A DNA stretch of 21,163 nucleotides from Alphaproteobacteria bacterium (GTDB taxonomy: Bacteria; Pseudomonadota; Alphaproteobacteria; UBA828): assembly GCA_022826345.1 (NCBI GenBank), contig JAJDVB010000206.1, forward strand, positions 1-21,163, read 5' to 3'. The position numbers were made by a program, and so were the translations under genes. Positions 1-8,038 of this stretch are shown here, in pieces. Numbering within the stretch: the stretch's first letter is position 1; each line of letters opens with the position of its first letter. The notes beneath the pieces are model-generated. The model had not been told where the DNA came from. It saw only the letters and a list, made by a program, of their open reading frames with translations, and ran no database searches.

Positions 1-587
1 CCGATCTCCAGCGTGCAGCCCAGGATAAGGGCCTCGGCGTAGTCCTCCTCGACCGCACGGCGCCCGGCCGCGACCAGGCGGCGCTCGGTCTCCGCGTGGT
101 CGGTCTGGAAGTCGTTCACGCCCAACTCCACGTGATAGAAGCCGCTCAAGCGCTCGCCGTAGCCGTGCTCGCGGGCGACCGCGTTCATCTGGTTCACCCA
201 CTTGCGGCGGCCGACGATGATGCCGAAGCGGTTGGCGAGGCTCGCGGCAATCTCGCACGAGGCGAGGCAGGGCGCGGTCACCACCATCTCGCCGGAGATC
301 TCGCGCGCATCGTGCAGCCCCGTGTCGTAGAAGCAGCCGATGGCGAGCGCATCAAAACCCTCGCGCGCCGCCTGGCGGGTCGCCTGGATGATGCCGCGCG
401 AGACGATGGTCTCGTAGGCGCGGTACTCGATGTGGGTGAAGCTCCCGCCCGGATCGGCGAGGCAGGTGATGTGCACCTCGGTGCCCGGCAGCTTGTAGCT
501 CCGCGCCATCTCGGCGAAGACGGCATCGTAGGCGTCGGTGCCGACCGGGTTGAGGTACATGAGCTTGAGGGGGGCGTTGGCCTTCAT
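1..587 (-). CDS. Asp/Glu/hydantoin racemase family protein (3' end outside window)
   Basis: Only the first 195 codons are inside the window; the frame is open to the left edge. The start is the ATG at 587-585, which overlaps the stop of hyuB as ATGA. The N-terminus (KLMYLNPVGTD) and the two cysteine motifs IGCFYDTGL (Cys85) and LGCT (Cys191) are the hallmarks of the cofactor-independent Asp/Glu/hydantoin racemase superfamily, where the two cysteines act as the acid/base pair on opposite faces of the substrate. The family includes hydantoin, aspartate, glutamate and allantoin racemases, so the exact substrate cannot be read. Its place directly after hyuA-hyuB suggests it racemises a hydantoin-like or 5-substituted cyclic substrate so that both enantiomers can be used. 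It is expected to be cytoplasmic. The family call is firm; the substrate is inference. Confidence 0.88.
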   Translation of the reverse strand, partial: MKANAPLKLMYLNPVGTDAYDAVFAEMARSYKLPGTEVHITCLADPGGSFTHIEYRAYETIVSRGIIQATRQAAREGFDALAIGCFYDTGLHDAREISGEMVVTAPCLASCEIAASLANRFGIIVGRRKWVNQMNAVAREHGYGERLSGFYHVELGVNDFQTDHAETERRLVAAGRRAVEEDYAEALILGCTLEI

Positions 588-2272
588 GCGGTCCTCCCGT
601 CGTCAGAATCGATTGATACGCCGTAGACCTCGCGCGCGCGCTCGGCGCTGATGAGGCCGTTGCTCACGTCGCGGCGCACGCGCTCGGGATCGCGCTTCTT
701 CGGATCGCCGAAGCCGCCGCCGTTGCCGGTGACGACGCGGATCACGTCGTCCCGCTGCGTCTTGAGGCCGGAGACGAAGGCGAAGCGCTGGCGCTCGCCC
801 TCGCGCGGGATGAAGTCCACGTAGTTGGGCGAGCCCTCGTTGCCGCCGTCGAGCGCCCAGGCGGGGAACTTCGAGCGCGTGTACCCCATGGTGAGGAAGC
901 CGTCGTCGGCGCGCACGCGGTAGTCCATGACGATGCCGCGCCCGCCGGTGAACTCGCCCTCGCCGCCGGGCTCGACGTTGAGCGCCATCTGGTCGACGTA
1001 GAGCCCGTTGCGCGCCTCGTTGACCTCGGCCGGGCAGTTGAAGGTCTCGCCGTGGAAGCCGCAGAACATGGCGTTGTTCCCGTCCATCCCCTCGCGCCCG
1101 CCCCAGCCGCCGAGCTGAGGCTCGATGATGGTGTACTGGCGGCCGGTGTCCGGGTGGATGCCGCCGATGAAGGTGCCGCACACCGAGGCGAAGTGCCCTG
1201 CGGCGAGTTTCTCGGGCATGTGCTGGGCGAGGCAGCGCCACATGATGTCGTACACGCGGAGGTCGATCTCGTAGTAGAAGCCGATGGGCGCGGGCTCCTC
1301 GGCGTGGAACACGGAGCCCTCGCGCGTCAGCAGGCGGATGGGGCGGAAGGAGCCCGCGTTGCACGGCGAATAGGGATCGGTCAGCGACTTGAAGATCATC
1401 TGCGCCGCCACCATCACGCCGTCACGGCTGGTGTTGACCGGGTTGGTCGCCTGGTCCGGGTTGTCGCGCAGGTCGACGACGAACTCGTCGTCGGCGATGG
1501 TGATGGTGACGTTGAAGACCTGGCCGTCGTCCTGTTCTTCCGCCAGCGTGAAGGTGCCCTTCGGCAGCGTCTTCAGCGCCGAGCGCGAGACCCGCTCGCC
1601 GTAGTCCATGAACGAGGTCATCGCCTGCTCGAAGGTGGCGGCGCCGTACTTTTCGGCGATCTCCACCAGCCGCGCGGTGCCGATGCGGACGGAGGCGATG
1701 GCGGCCCAGACGTCGCCTTCGAGGACGTCCGGCATGCGCGAGTTGACCTTGATGATCTCCATGACCGGCTGGATCGGCGCGCCGCGCGAGATCATCTTGA
1801 CGGCGGGTAGCCTGAGCCCCTCCTGAAAGATCTCCGTCGCCTCGCCGGTGAGTGAGCCCGGCGCCATGCCGCCCACGTCCGAGTTGTGCGCGATGTTCGC
1901 GGTCCAGGCGATGATCCGGCCATCGGCGAAGACCGGCATCACCACCACGATGTCGTTGAGGTGCGTGACGCCGCCGTAATAAGGATCGTTGGTGACGAAG
2001 ACGTCGCCCGGCTCCACCGCGCCCGGCTCGCTGAACTTCTCGACGATCACCGTCACCGCCTTGTCGAGCACGCCGACGAAGGCCGGGATGCCGGCGCCGG
2101 AGCAGGCGATCTCGCCCCTGGCGTTGGTGATCCCGGTGCCCATGTCGAGCACCTCGTAGATGATCGAGCTCATCGCCGTCTTTCTCATGGCCGCGAACAT
2201 CTCGTCGGCCGCGCTCTGCAGCGAGTTCTGGATGATCTCCAGGGTGATCGGATCGTTGGTTATCGTCGTCAT
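584..2272 (-). CDS. hyuB: Hydantoinase B/oxoprolinase family protein (HyuB subunit)
   Basis: A 562-residue protein starting MTTITNDPITLEIIQNSL, the typical opening of HyuB/HydB proteins, with DPITLEII followed by the AADEM region and a GDVFVTNDPYYGG motif near residues 105-120. The length is usual for the family (about 550-600). Together with HyuA it would form the two-subunit ATP-dependent N-methylhydantoinase, acetone-carboxylase-like or 5-oxoprolinase-like enzyme that opens a cyclic amide using ATP. It starts 11 bp after the hyuA stop with a GAGG ribosome binding site, and its stop overlaps the racemase start by 4 bp. Nothing looks broken. The annotation hydantoinase B is a family name; a 5-oxoproline or other lactam substrate is equally possible. 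Confidence 0.93.
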   Translation of the reverse strand: MTTITNDPITLEIIQNSLQSAADEMFAAMRKTAMSSIIYEVLDMGTGITNARGEIACSGAGIPAFVGVLDKAVTVIVEKFSEPGAVEPGDVFVTNDPYYGGVTHLNDIVVVMPVFADGRIIAWTANIAHNSDVGGMAPGSLTGEATEIFQEGLRLPAVKMISRGAPIQPVMEIIKVNSRMPDVLEGDVWAAIASVRIGTARLVEIAEKYGAATFEQAMTSFMDYGERVSRSALKTLPKGTFTLAEEQDDGQVFNVTITIADDEFVVDLRDNPDQATNPVNTSRDGVMVAAQMIFKSLTDPYSPCNAGSFRPIRLLTREGSVFHAEEPAPIGFYYEIDLRVYDIMWRCLAQHMPEKLAAGHFASVCGTFIGGIHPDTGRQYTIIEPQLGGWGGREGMDGNNAMFCGFHGETFNCPAEVNEARNGLYVDQMALNVEPGGEGEFTGGRGIVMDYRVRADDGFLTMGYTRSKFPAWALDGGNEGSPNYVDFIPREGERQRFAFVSGLKTQRDDVIRVVTGNGGGFGDPKKRDPERVRRDVSNGLISAERAREVYGVSIDSDDGRTA

Positions 2273-2283
2273 TGCCGTTCGCC

Positions 2284-4356
2284 TCAGCGGCTGATGTGAA
2301 TGCGAATGTTGCCGAAGTCGTCGACCTCGGCGTGGTTGCCGGGATGGACCACCACGGTCGTCCCCGGGTCTTCGACGATGGCGGGCCCGTCAAAGGCCAT
2401 GCCGGGCTCCAGCCTTTCGCCGTCGTAGATCGCCGCCTCGCGCACGCCTTCCAGCGCGTAATCGACCTCGCGCGCGCCCTTCCGCGCCTCGTCCAGCGCC
2501 CGTCTCGTCACCTCGCGCCGGGTCATGGTGAGCTTGCCGATCTCGACCCTGGCGACGACGTGGAAGCCCACCATCTCCACCGGTGCATCGAGCCGGTAAG
2601 TGTATTCGCGCTCGTAGGTCTCGTGGAAGGCGGCCTCGATGGCGGCGACGCGCGCCGCCGTCACCGGGTCCGCGCCCAGGGGCACCTCGGTGGTGTGCTC
2701 CTGGTTCTGGTAGCGGAACCGGCCGAAGCGCGAGAGCCGCACCGCGCCGGCATCGATGCCTTCGGCCGCGAAGCGGTTGCGTGCGCGCTCTTCGGTCTCG
2801 GCGAACGCGGCCTCGATGGCCTCCGCGTGCGCGGCGTCCAGATCGACGAGCAGGGTGACGACATCGTCGCGCCGCAGGTCCGACATCATCATGCCCCAGG
2901 CCGAGAACACCGAGGCGTCGGCCGGCACCACCACCTTGGCGACGCCGAGCTCCTGCGCCAGCGCCACCGCGTGCATCGCGCCGCCGCCGCCGAAGGCGAT
3001 CAGAGTGAAGTCGCGCGGATCGAAGCCCCGGTTGACCGAGACCAGCTTGAGCGCGTTGACCATGTTGTTGTTGGCGATGCGCACGATGCCGCGCGCGGCC
3101 TCATCGGCGTCGACGCCGAGCCGCGCGCCCACCGCCTCAACGGCCTTCTGCACCGCGTCCATGTTGGCCTCCACCGCGCCGCCGCAGAAATAGTCACGGT
3201 TGATGCGGCCGAGCCAGAGATTGGCGTCGGTCGTGGTGGCTTCGGTCCCGTCCCGTCCGTAGGCCGCCGGGCCTGGCATGGCGCCCGCGGAGCGCGGCCC
3301 CACCCGCAGCTTGCCGAAATCGTCGACCCAGGCGATGGAGCCGCCGCCATTGCCGATCTCCACCAGATCCACCACCGGCACCATGATCGGATAGCCGGCC
3401 GTGGCGCGGCTCCGCCCGATCCAGTAGTCGGTCTTGATGCGCACGCGGGCGTCCTCGATCAGGGAGCACTTGGCGGTGGTGCCGCCGATATCCAGTGCCA
3501 GCACGTTGGGCTCGCCGATCAGCCGGCCGAGCTCGGCCGCGCCCCAGACTCCTGACGCCGGCCCCGATTCCACCATGGTGATCGGGATGCGCGAGACAGT
3601 GTCGACCGAATCGACGCCGCAGTTGGACTGCATGATGTAGAGCCCGCCGCCGAAATCCCGCTCCGCAAGGCCGGCATCGAGGCGCTGGAGGTAGCGTTCC
3701 GCCACCGGCTGCACGTAGGCCGAGAGCACGGTGGTGCTGGTGCGCTCGTACTCGCGCCACTCGCGCGTGATCTGGTGGGAGGAGATGGCGGAGACCTCCG
3801 GCCACAGCCGGCCCAACTCGGCAAGTGCCGCCTGCTCGTGGGCAGGGTTGGCGTAGGCATGGATGAAGCAGATCGCGACCGCCTCCACGCCTTCCGCCCG
3901 AAAGTCGGCGACGATGTCCGGCAGCGGCGTGAGGTCGAGGGGCAGCATCTCGCGCCCGCGATAGTCCATGCGGCCCGGCAGCTCGCGGCGCAGGCTGCGC
4001 GGCACGAAGGGCTCGGGCTTCTGATAGTGCAGGTTGAAGAAATCGGGTCGGTTGCCACGCGCGATCTCCAGCGTGTCGCGAAAGCCCTGCGTTGCGATGA
4101 GCCCGACCTTGACGCCGGTGCGCTCGGTCAGGGCGTTGATGACCACCGTGGTGCCGTGGGCGAGGAAATCGACCGCGTCCGCAGCGACGCCGCCCTTGGC
4201 CATCACGCCGAAGACGCCCTCCTCGTAGCCGCCGGGGGTGGTGTCGGCCTTGGCGCTGCGGACGGTCGACGTGCCGTTGGCGTCGTCGGACTCGAGGACC
4301 AGAAGGTCAGTGAACGTGCCGCCGACATCGGTGGCGACGCGGATGGTCTTGGCCAT
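2284..4356 (-). CDS. hyuA: Hydantoinase A/oxoprolinase family protein (HyuA subunit)
   Basis: A 690-residue protein whose N-terminus carries the phosphate-binding motif DVGGTFTD (residues 10-17) of the ASKHA ATPase fold. A second nucleotide-site motif, LALDIGGTTAK, lies in the central hydantoinase A domain, and a GGGGAMHA motif lies further on. Length and domain order (Hydant_A_N, hydantoinase A, C-terminal domain) match intact family members. It would supply the ATP-dependent activation step of cyclic amide hydrolysis in complex with HyuB. A GAGGAAG ribosome binding site lies about 8 bp before the ATG, and the ATG also overlaps the TAA of the 27-codon ORF that links it to the upstream ATPase gene. 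The family is certain; substrate (hydantoin, 5-oxoproline, other) is not. Confidence 0.94.
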   Translation of the reverse strand: MAKTIRVATDVGGTFTDLLVLESDDANGTSTVRSAKADTTPGGYEEGVFGVMAKGGVAADAVDFLAHGTTVVINALTERTGVKVGLIATQGFRDTLEIARGNRPDFFNLHYQKPEPFVPRSLRRELPGRMDYRGREMLPLDLTPLPDIVADFRAEGVEAVAICFIHAYANPAHEQAALAELGRLWPEVSAISSHQITREWREYERTSTTVLSAYVQPVAERYLQRLDAGLAERDFGGGLYIMQSNCGVDSVDTVSRIPITMVESGPASGVWGAAELGRLIGEPNVLALDIGGTTAKCSLIEDARVRIKTDYWIGRSRATAGYPIMVPVVDLVEIGNGGGSIAWVDDFGKLRVGPRSAGAMPGPAAYGRDGTEATTTDANLWLGRINRDYFCGGAVEANMDAVQKAVEAVGARLGVDADEAARGIVRIANNNMVNALKLVSVNRGFDPRDFTLIAFGGGGAMHAVALAQELGVAKVVVPADASVFSAWGMMMSDLRRDDVVTLLVDLDAAHAEAIEAAFAETEERARNRFAAEGIDAGAVRLSRFGRFRYQNQEHTTEVPLGADPVTAARVAAIEAAFHETYEREYTYRLDAPVEMVGFHVVARVEIGKLTMTRREVTRRALDEARKGAREVDYALEGVREAAIYDGERLEPGMAFDGPAIVEDPGTTVVVHPGNHAEVDDFGNIRIHISR

Positions 4357-4439
4357 TAGCGAACTTCCTCAGGGCAAGGGCAATCGAGGGGCGGAGGACG
4401 CCCGCGCCAGTGGGGGACGAAGAGCACGCCGGCGTTCAT
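4356..4439 (-). CDS. Candidate 27-residue bridging ORF between ATPase gene and hyuA
   Basis: The gap between the dppF-like stop and the hyuA start is filled exactly by a 27-codon frame. Its ATG overlaps the upstream TGA as ATGA (4439-4436), and its TAA shares a base with the hyuA ATG as TAATG (4358-4354). The peptide begins MNAGVLFVPHW, is rich in proline and arginine and ends with a CPCPEEVR tail. No family is recognised. It may be a coupling ORF that carries ribosomes across the gap into hyuA, or a real small protein. A chance open frame is possible in such GC-rich DNA, but both ends meeting the neighbouring genes is notable. Evidence is positional only. Confidence 0.4.
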   Translation of the reverse strand: MNAGVLFVPHWRGRPPPLDCPCPEEVR

Positions 4440-5248
4440 GCGTCGAGCCCTCCTTCTGCGAGCCGGTCGCGCACCATCTCCTCCTCGCGGGAGACCACCG
4501 GCACGGCGCTGATGAGGCGCCGCGTGTAGGGGTGCTCGGGTGTCGCGAACAGCGTTTCCGTGACGCCGATTTCGAGCAGGCGGCCCTTCTCGAACACCGC
4601 GACGCGATCGGCGAAGTTGCGCACCACCGAGAGGTCGTGGGTGATGAAGAGGTAGGTGAGGCCCCGCCGCGGCCTCAGCTCCTCCAGCAGCCGCAGCACG
4701 CGCGCCTGCACCAGCACGTCGAGCGACGAGGTGGGCTCGTCGAGCACCACCAGCTCCGAGCGGCAGGCGAGCGCACGGGCGACCGCGACCCGCTGCCGCT
4801 GCCCGCCGGAGAGCGCCGCGGGATAGCGCCGCGCGAAGTCGCCGGGCAGGCCCACTTCTTCGAGTAGCGTCGCCACGATCTCGGGCCGCTCGCGCCGATC
4901 GCCGATGCGGTGCACGTCTAGCGCGAGGCGCAGTGAGGCGCCCACGGTGCGTTTCGGGTTGAGGGTCGAGAGCGGGTTCTGCTGAACCAGCTGGACCGCG
5001 CGGCGGTGCTCGCGGCGCCGCCGGGCGGGCAGGGGCTCGCCGCGCATGAAGATGGTGCCGGCCGTCGGCGGATAGACGCCGAGGATGAGGTTGGCGACCG
5101 TGGTCTTGCCGGCGCCGGACTCGCCCACGATGGCGAGGCACTCGCCCGCCTGCACGTCGAACGACACGTCGAGCAGAGCAGGGACCTCGCGGTCCTCCAG
5201 CCGGAAGAGCTTGCTCGCGCCTTGCACTTCGAGCAGTGGCGGGCTCAT
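4436..5248 (-). CDS. Peptide/nickel-type ABC transporter ATP-binding protein (DppF/OppF family)
   Basis: A 270-residue ABC ATPase. Walker A is GESGAGKTT (residues 42-50), the ABC signature LSGGQ is at 146-150, Walker B is LVVLDEP around 167-172, and the switch histidine is in FITHDLSV. The HPYTRRLISAVP motif near the C-terminus is typical of oligopeptide/dipeptide ATPases. It is one of two ATPases that drive import through the DppB/DppC-like permeases at the inner membrane. GGAGG lies 6 bp before the ATG, and the ATG overlaps the stop of the preceding ATPase gene by 4 bp. It seems slightly short for OppF (usually over 300 residues) because the C-terminal oligopeptide-transporter extension is brief. 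The substrate is not decided by this subunit. Confidence 0.93.
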   Translation of the reverse strand: MSPPLLEVQGASKLFRLEDREVPALLDVSFDVQAGECLAIVGESGAGKTTVANLILGVYPPTAGTIFMRGEPLPARRRREHRRAVQLVQQNPLSTLNPKRTVGASLRLALDVHRIGDRRERPEIVATLLEEVGLPGDFARRYPAALSGGQRQRVAVARALACRSELVVLDEPTSSLDVLVQARVLRLLEELRPRRGLTYLFITHDLSVVRNFADRVAVFEKGRLLEIGVTETLFATPEHPYTRRLISAVPVVSREEEMVRDRLAEGGLDA

Positions 5249-6126
5249 TGGAGGCCTCCGGCACTCTCATGCACGACCAGGGGCTGCGAGAAGTCGCGCG
5301 GCTCGTCGCCGATATCCGGCAGCCCGCCGCCGGTGATGCGCGGCACGGCTGCCATCAGCGCGCGCGTGTAGGCGTGGCCGGGGCGCTCGAAAACGGAAGC
5401 GCACGGCCCCTGCTCGACGATCCGGCCCTTGTAGATCACGTAGACGCGGTCCGCGAACTCGCGCACCACGCCGAGGTTGTGGGAGATGAACAGCACCGAG
5501 GTGTGGTGATGCTCGACCAGCTCGCGCATCAGCTTGAGCGTCTGGGCCTGCACCGTCACGTCGAGCGCCGTGCCCGGCTCGTCCGCGATGAGCAGCGCGG
5601 GCTCGTTGGCGAGCGCCATCGCGATCATCACCCGCTGGTTCATGCCGCCCGAAAGCTGGAAGGGGTAGGACTCGAAGACCCGGTCCGGGTCGTCGATGGA
5701 GACCTCCAGCAGCATCTGCGCCGCGCGCTCCCGCGCGGCCTGCGCGCTCATTGCCGGGTCGGCCCGCCTGAGCACTTCGTGGAACTGGGTGCCGATGCGG
5801 TAGACCGGATTGAGCGACGAGGTGGGGTCCTGGAACACCATGGTCATGCGGGTGCCCCGCAGCCGGCGGCGCTCCCGCGCGGACAGCCGGTCGAGATCGC
5901 GCCCCTCGAAGACGACGCTCCCGGAAATCCGCGCCGAGCGCAGCAGCTGCAGCAGGCCGAGGACGATACGCGCGGTGACCGATTTGCCCGAGCCGGATTC
6001 GCCCACCAGCGCCACCCGCTCGCCCGGTGCGATGGAGAGCGAGATGCCGTGCAGCACCTCGATGTAGGCCTCGTAGGTCTTGAAGCCGAGCTTGAGGTCG
6101 CGGATGTCGAGCGTCGGCACGGTCAT
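5245..6126 (-). CDS. Peptide/nickel-type ABC transporter ATP-binding protein (DppD/OppD family)
   Basis: A 293-residue ABC ATPase starting MTVPTLDIRDLKLGF. It has Walker A GESGSGKS near residues 43-50, a Q-loop in MVFQDPTSSLNP, signature QLSGGMNQRV, Walker B LLIADEPGTALD and an H-loop in FISHNLGVV. The phrase FQDPTSSLNPV and the signature form SGGMNQRVMIA are diagnostic of the OppD/DppD branch. An open frame continues upstream in phase, but the chosen ATG at 6126 overlaps the stop of the permease gene as ATGA and gives a normal N-terminus. It would pair with the DppF-type ATPase as a heterodimer under the permease. No defects are seen. Confidence 0.93.
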   Translation of the reverse strand: MTVPTLDIRDLKLGFKTYEAYIEVLHGISLSIAPGERVALVGESGSGKSVTARIVLGLLQLLRSARISGSVVFEGRDLDRLSARERRRLRGTRMTMVFQDPTSSLNPVYRIGTQFHEVLRRADPAMSAQAARERAAQMLLEVSIDDPDRVFESYPFQLSGGMNQRVMIAMALANEPALLIADEPGTALDVTVQAQTLKLMRELVEHHHTSVLFISHNLGVVREFADRVYVIYKGRIVEQGPCASVFERPGHAYTRALMAAVPRITGGGLPDIGDEPRDFSQPLVVHESAGGLQ

Positions 6127-6956
6127 TGATCGGCCCCGAAGAGCTCGCGCAAGGCGTCTCCGATGAGGTTGAAGCCGAACACCGCGATCAGGATCGCGAG
6201 GCTCGGGAAGATGGTGAGCCACCAGGAATCGGGCAGGTACTTCGCGCCGTCCGCCACCATCGAGCCGAGGTCCGGTGTCGGCGGCTGCACGCCGAGGCCG
6301 AGGAAGGAGAGCGAGGACGCGATCAGGATGATGAAGCCGAGGTCGAGCGTCATCTTGGTGACGATGGAAGGGAAGCAGTTCGGCAGAACCTCGCGGAACA
6401 TCACGTGCAGGCGGGAGGCGCCGATCAGCTCGGCCGCGAGCACGTAGCCCTCCTCCTTCTCGCCCCGCGTCATGTTGTAGACGAGCCTGGCGTACCACGG
6501 CCACCACATGGCGGTGACCGCCAGCATCCCGTTGATCAGCGTCGGCTCCAGCACGCCCATGATCGACATGGCGAGCACCAGCGGCGGGATCGAGAGGAAG
6601 ACGTCGGTCACGCGCATCAGCGCGAACTCGGTGTAGCGCCCGAAGTAGCCGGCGATCAGCCCGACGGTGACCCCCACGGGCACCGCGATGCCGAGCACCA
6701 CCACGCCCAGGATTAGCGAGATCCGGTAGGCGTAGATGATGCGGCTGAAGAGATCGCGGCCGACCAGATCGGTCCCCATCAGGTGCGGCCAGCGCGGCGC
6801 CTGGTTGAAGTTGGCGAAGTCCACGACGGCGCCGCGATGCTCGGGGAAGGGCGCGATGAAGTCCGCGAAGATGGCGCAGATCAGGATGATGCCGATCAGG
6901 ATCAGCCCGAGCAGCGAGAGCGGGTTCGAGGCCAGAATTGCGAACGCCCGTCTCAC
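6123..6956 (-). CDS. Peptide-type ABC transporter permease (DppC/OppC family)
   Basis: A 277-residue inner membrane permease. The GTG at 6956-6954 is chosen because it overlaps the dppB-like stop as GTGA and yields the usual short cytoplasmic N-terminus followed by the first membrane segment (NPLSLLGLILIGIILICAIFA). The DppC-specific motif LMGTDLVGRDLFSRIIYAYRISL follows (quoted in two parts: LMGTDLVGRD and LFSRIIYAYRISL). The ABC coupling-loop region lies around EEGYVLAAELIGASRLHVMFREVLPN. The C-terminus ends FNLIGDALRELFGADQ, also typical. It forms the translocation pore with the DppB-like subunit. Its stop overlaps the next ATPase start by 4 bp. Confidence 0.92.
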   Translation of the reverse strand: MRRAFAILASNPLSLLGLILIGIILICAIFADFIAPFPEHRGAVVDFANFNQAPRWPHLMGTDLVGRDLFSRIIYAYRISLILGVVVLGIAVPVGVTVGLIAGYFGRYTEFALMRVTDVFLSIPPLVLAMSIMGVLEPTLINGMLAVTAMWWPWYARLVYNMTRGEKEEGYVLAAELIGASRLHVMFREVLPNCFPSIVTKMTLDLGFIILIASSLSFLGLGVQPPTPDLGSMVADGAKYLPDSWWLTIFPSLAILIAVFGFNLIGDALRELFGADQ

Positions 6957-7978
6957 GACGCCGTCCTCGAATAGCGGATGCGCGGGTTGATGACGGTGAC
7001 CAGCACATCGACGATCAGGTTCATGATGAGGAAGGTCGCCGAGATGATGAGCACCGTGCCGACGATGGCATCCAGGTCCTTGCGCAGGATGACCGAGACG
7101 CCGTAGCGCGAGAGGCCGGGCCAGGCGAACACCGCCTCGACGAGAAAGGCGTTGCCGAGCATGGCCGCAAAGTCGAGCCCGATGATCGTGAGCGACGGAA
7201 TGAGCGACGGTTTGAAGGCGTAGCGGCGCGCGATGCGGCGGTCCGGCACGCCGTAGGAGCGCGCCATCTCGATGTAGGGCTTGTCGTAGGTCTCCACCAT
7301 GTTGGCGCGGGTGAGCCGCGCCGTCTGCCCGATGCCGGACAAGGCGAGCGCGAAAGCGGGCAGGATGACGTGCCAGGCGGCGTTGCCGAACGCGCCGAGG
7401 TTGCCTGCGATCAGCGTGTCGAGGAACAGGAAGCCGGTGACCTGCTCGATGCTGTAGGTGTCCGATATTCGCCCAGCGATGGGGAAGAGGGGGAGGAAGT
7501 ACGCGAACAGCAGCATCAGGATCACGGCCCAGACGAAGCTCGGCGCCGAGACTCCGAGGAGCGCAATCATGCGTATGGCGTTGTCGATCCAGGTGCCGCG
7601 CCAGCGCGCGGACGCGATGCCGAGCGGCAGCCCGATCACGATCATCATGGCGCCGGCGACGAAGATCAGCTCGAGCGTCGCCGGCAGGAACTGCGCGATG
7701 TCCACCACCACGGGCCGGTTGGTGTAGAGCGAGATGCCGAGATCGCCCTGCGCGAGCTCGCTCAGGAAGTGCCCATATTGGGTCGTGATCGGCTCGTCGA
7801 GGCGGAGCTCGGCGCGCAGCTTCGCGACCGACTCTGCGGTCGCGCTCGGCCCGAGCGCGATGCGCGCGGGATCGCCCGGGATAACCCGGGCCACCGCGAA
7901 GATCAGCATCGAGACCCCGAGCAGGACGATGCACGAGATCCCGACGCGCCGTACAAAAATGAGGATCGTCGGCGTCAC
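6953..7978 (-). CDS. Peptide-type ABC transporter permease (DppB/OppB family)
   Basis: A 341-residue permease with an N-terminal membrane segment (residues about 9-30) followed by the ARVIPGDPARIALG motif that marks the DppB/OppB branch. Further membrane segments lie near LELIFVAGAMMIVIGLPLGI and in the SFVWAVILMLLFAYFLPLFP region. The EAA-type coupling motif lies around YIEMARSYGVPDRRIARRYAF. The start is GTG at 7978, as the frame opens just there with the standard N-terminus; its ribosome binding site is weak. It lies 60 bp after the binding-protein stop, and that gap carries a strong hairpin, which fits lower expression of the membrane part than of the binding protein. It partners the DppC-like gene. 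Confidence 0.92.
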   Translation of the reverse strand: MTPTILIFVRRVGISCIVLLGVSMLIFAVARVIPGDPARIALGPSATAESVAKLRAELRLDEPITTQYGHFLSELAQGDLGISLYTNRPVVVDIAQFLPATLELIFVAGAMMIVIGLPLGIASARWRGTWIDNAIRMIALLGVSAPSFVWAVILMLLFAYFLPLFPIAGRISDTYSIEQVTGFLFLDTLIAGNLGAFGNAAWHVILPAFALALSGIGQTARLTRANMVETYDKPYIEMARSYGVPDRRIARRYAFKPSLIPSLTIIGLDFAAMLGNAFLVEAVFAWPGLSRYGVSVILRKDLDAIVGTVLIISATFLIMNLIVDVLVTVINPRIRYSRTAS

Positions 7979-7995
7979 GACCCAATTCTAAACGA

Positions 7996-8028
7996 CGGGG
8001 CGGGCAGGTCGACAGCATGCCCGCCCCG
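7996..8028 (-). terminator. GC hairpin between binding-protein and permease genes
   Basis: A perfect 11-bp inverted repeat (CGGGGCGGGCA at 7996-8006 and TGCCCGCCCCG at 8018-8028) with an 11-nt loop lies in the 60-bp gap inside the operon. No U-run follows in the direction of transcription. It is therefore more likely a partial terminator or 3' mRNA stabiliser than a full terminator. Such hairpins often keep binding-protein mRNA in excess of permease mRNA. Confidence 0.55.
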
Positions 8029-8038
8029 CCGCTGACCG

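Noticed and set aside
2272..3555. Long plus-strand open frame antisense to hyuA, and similar ones at 6938-8035 and 8162-9622
   Set aside because: They are composition shadows of GC-rich genes: full of His, Arg, Asp and Val, with no domain pattern, while the opposite strand encodes well-known proteins.
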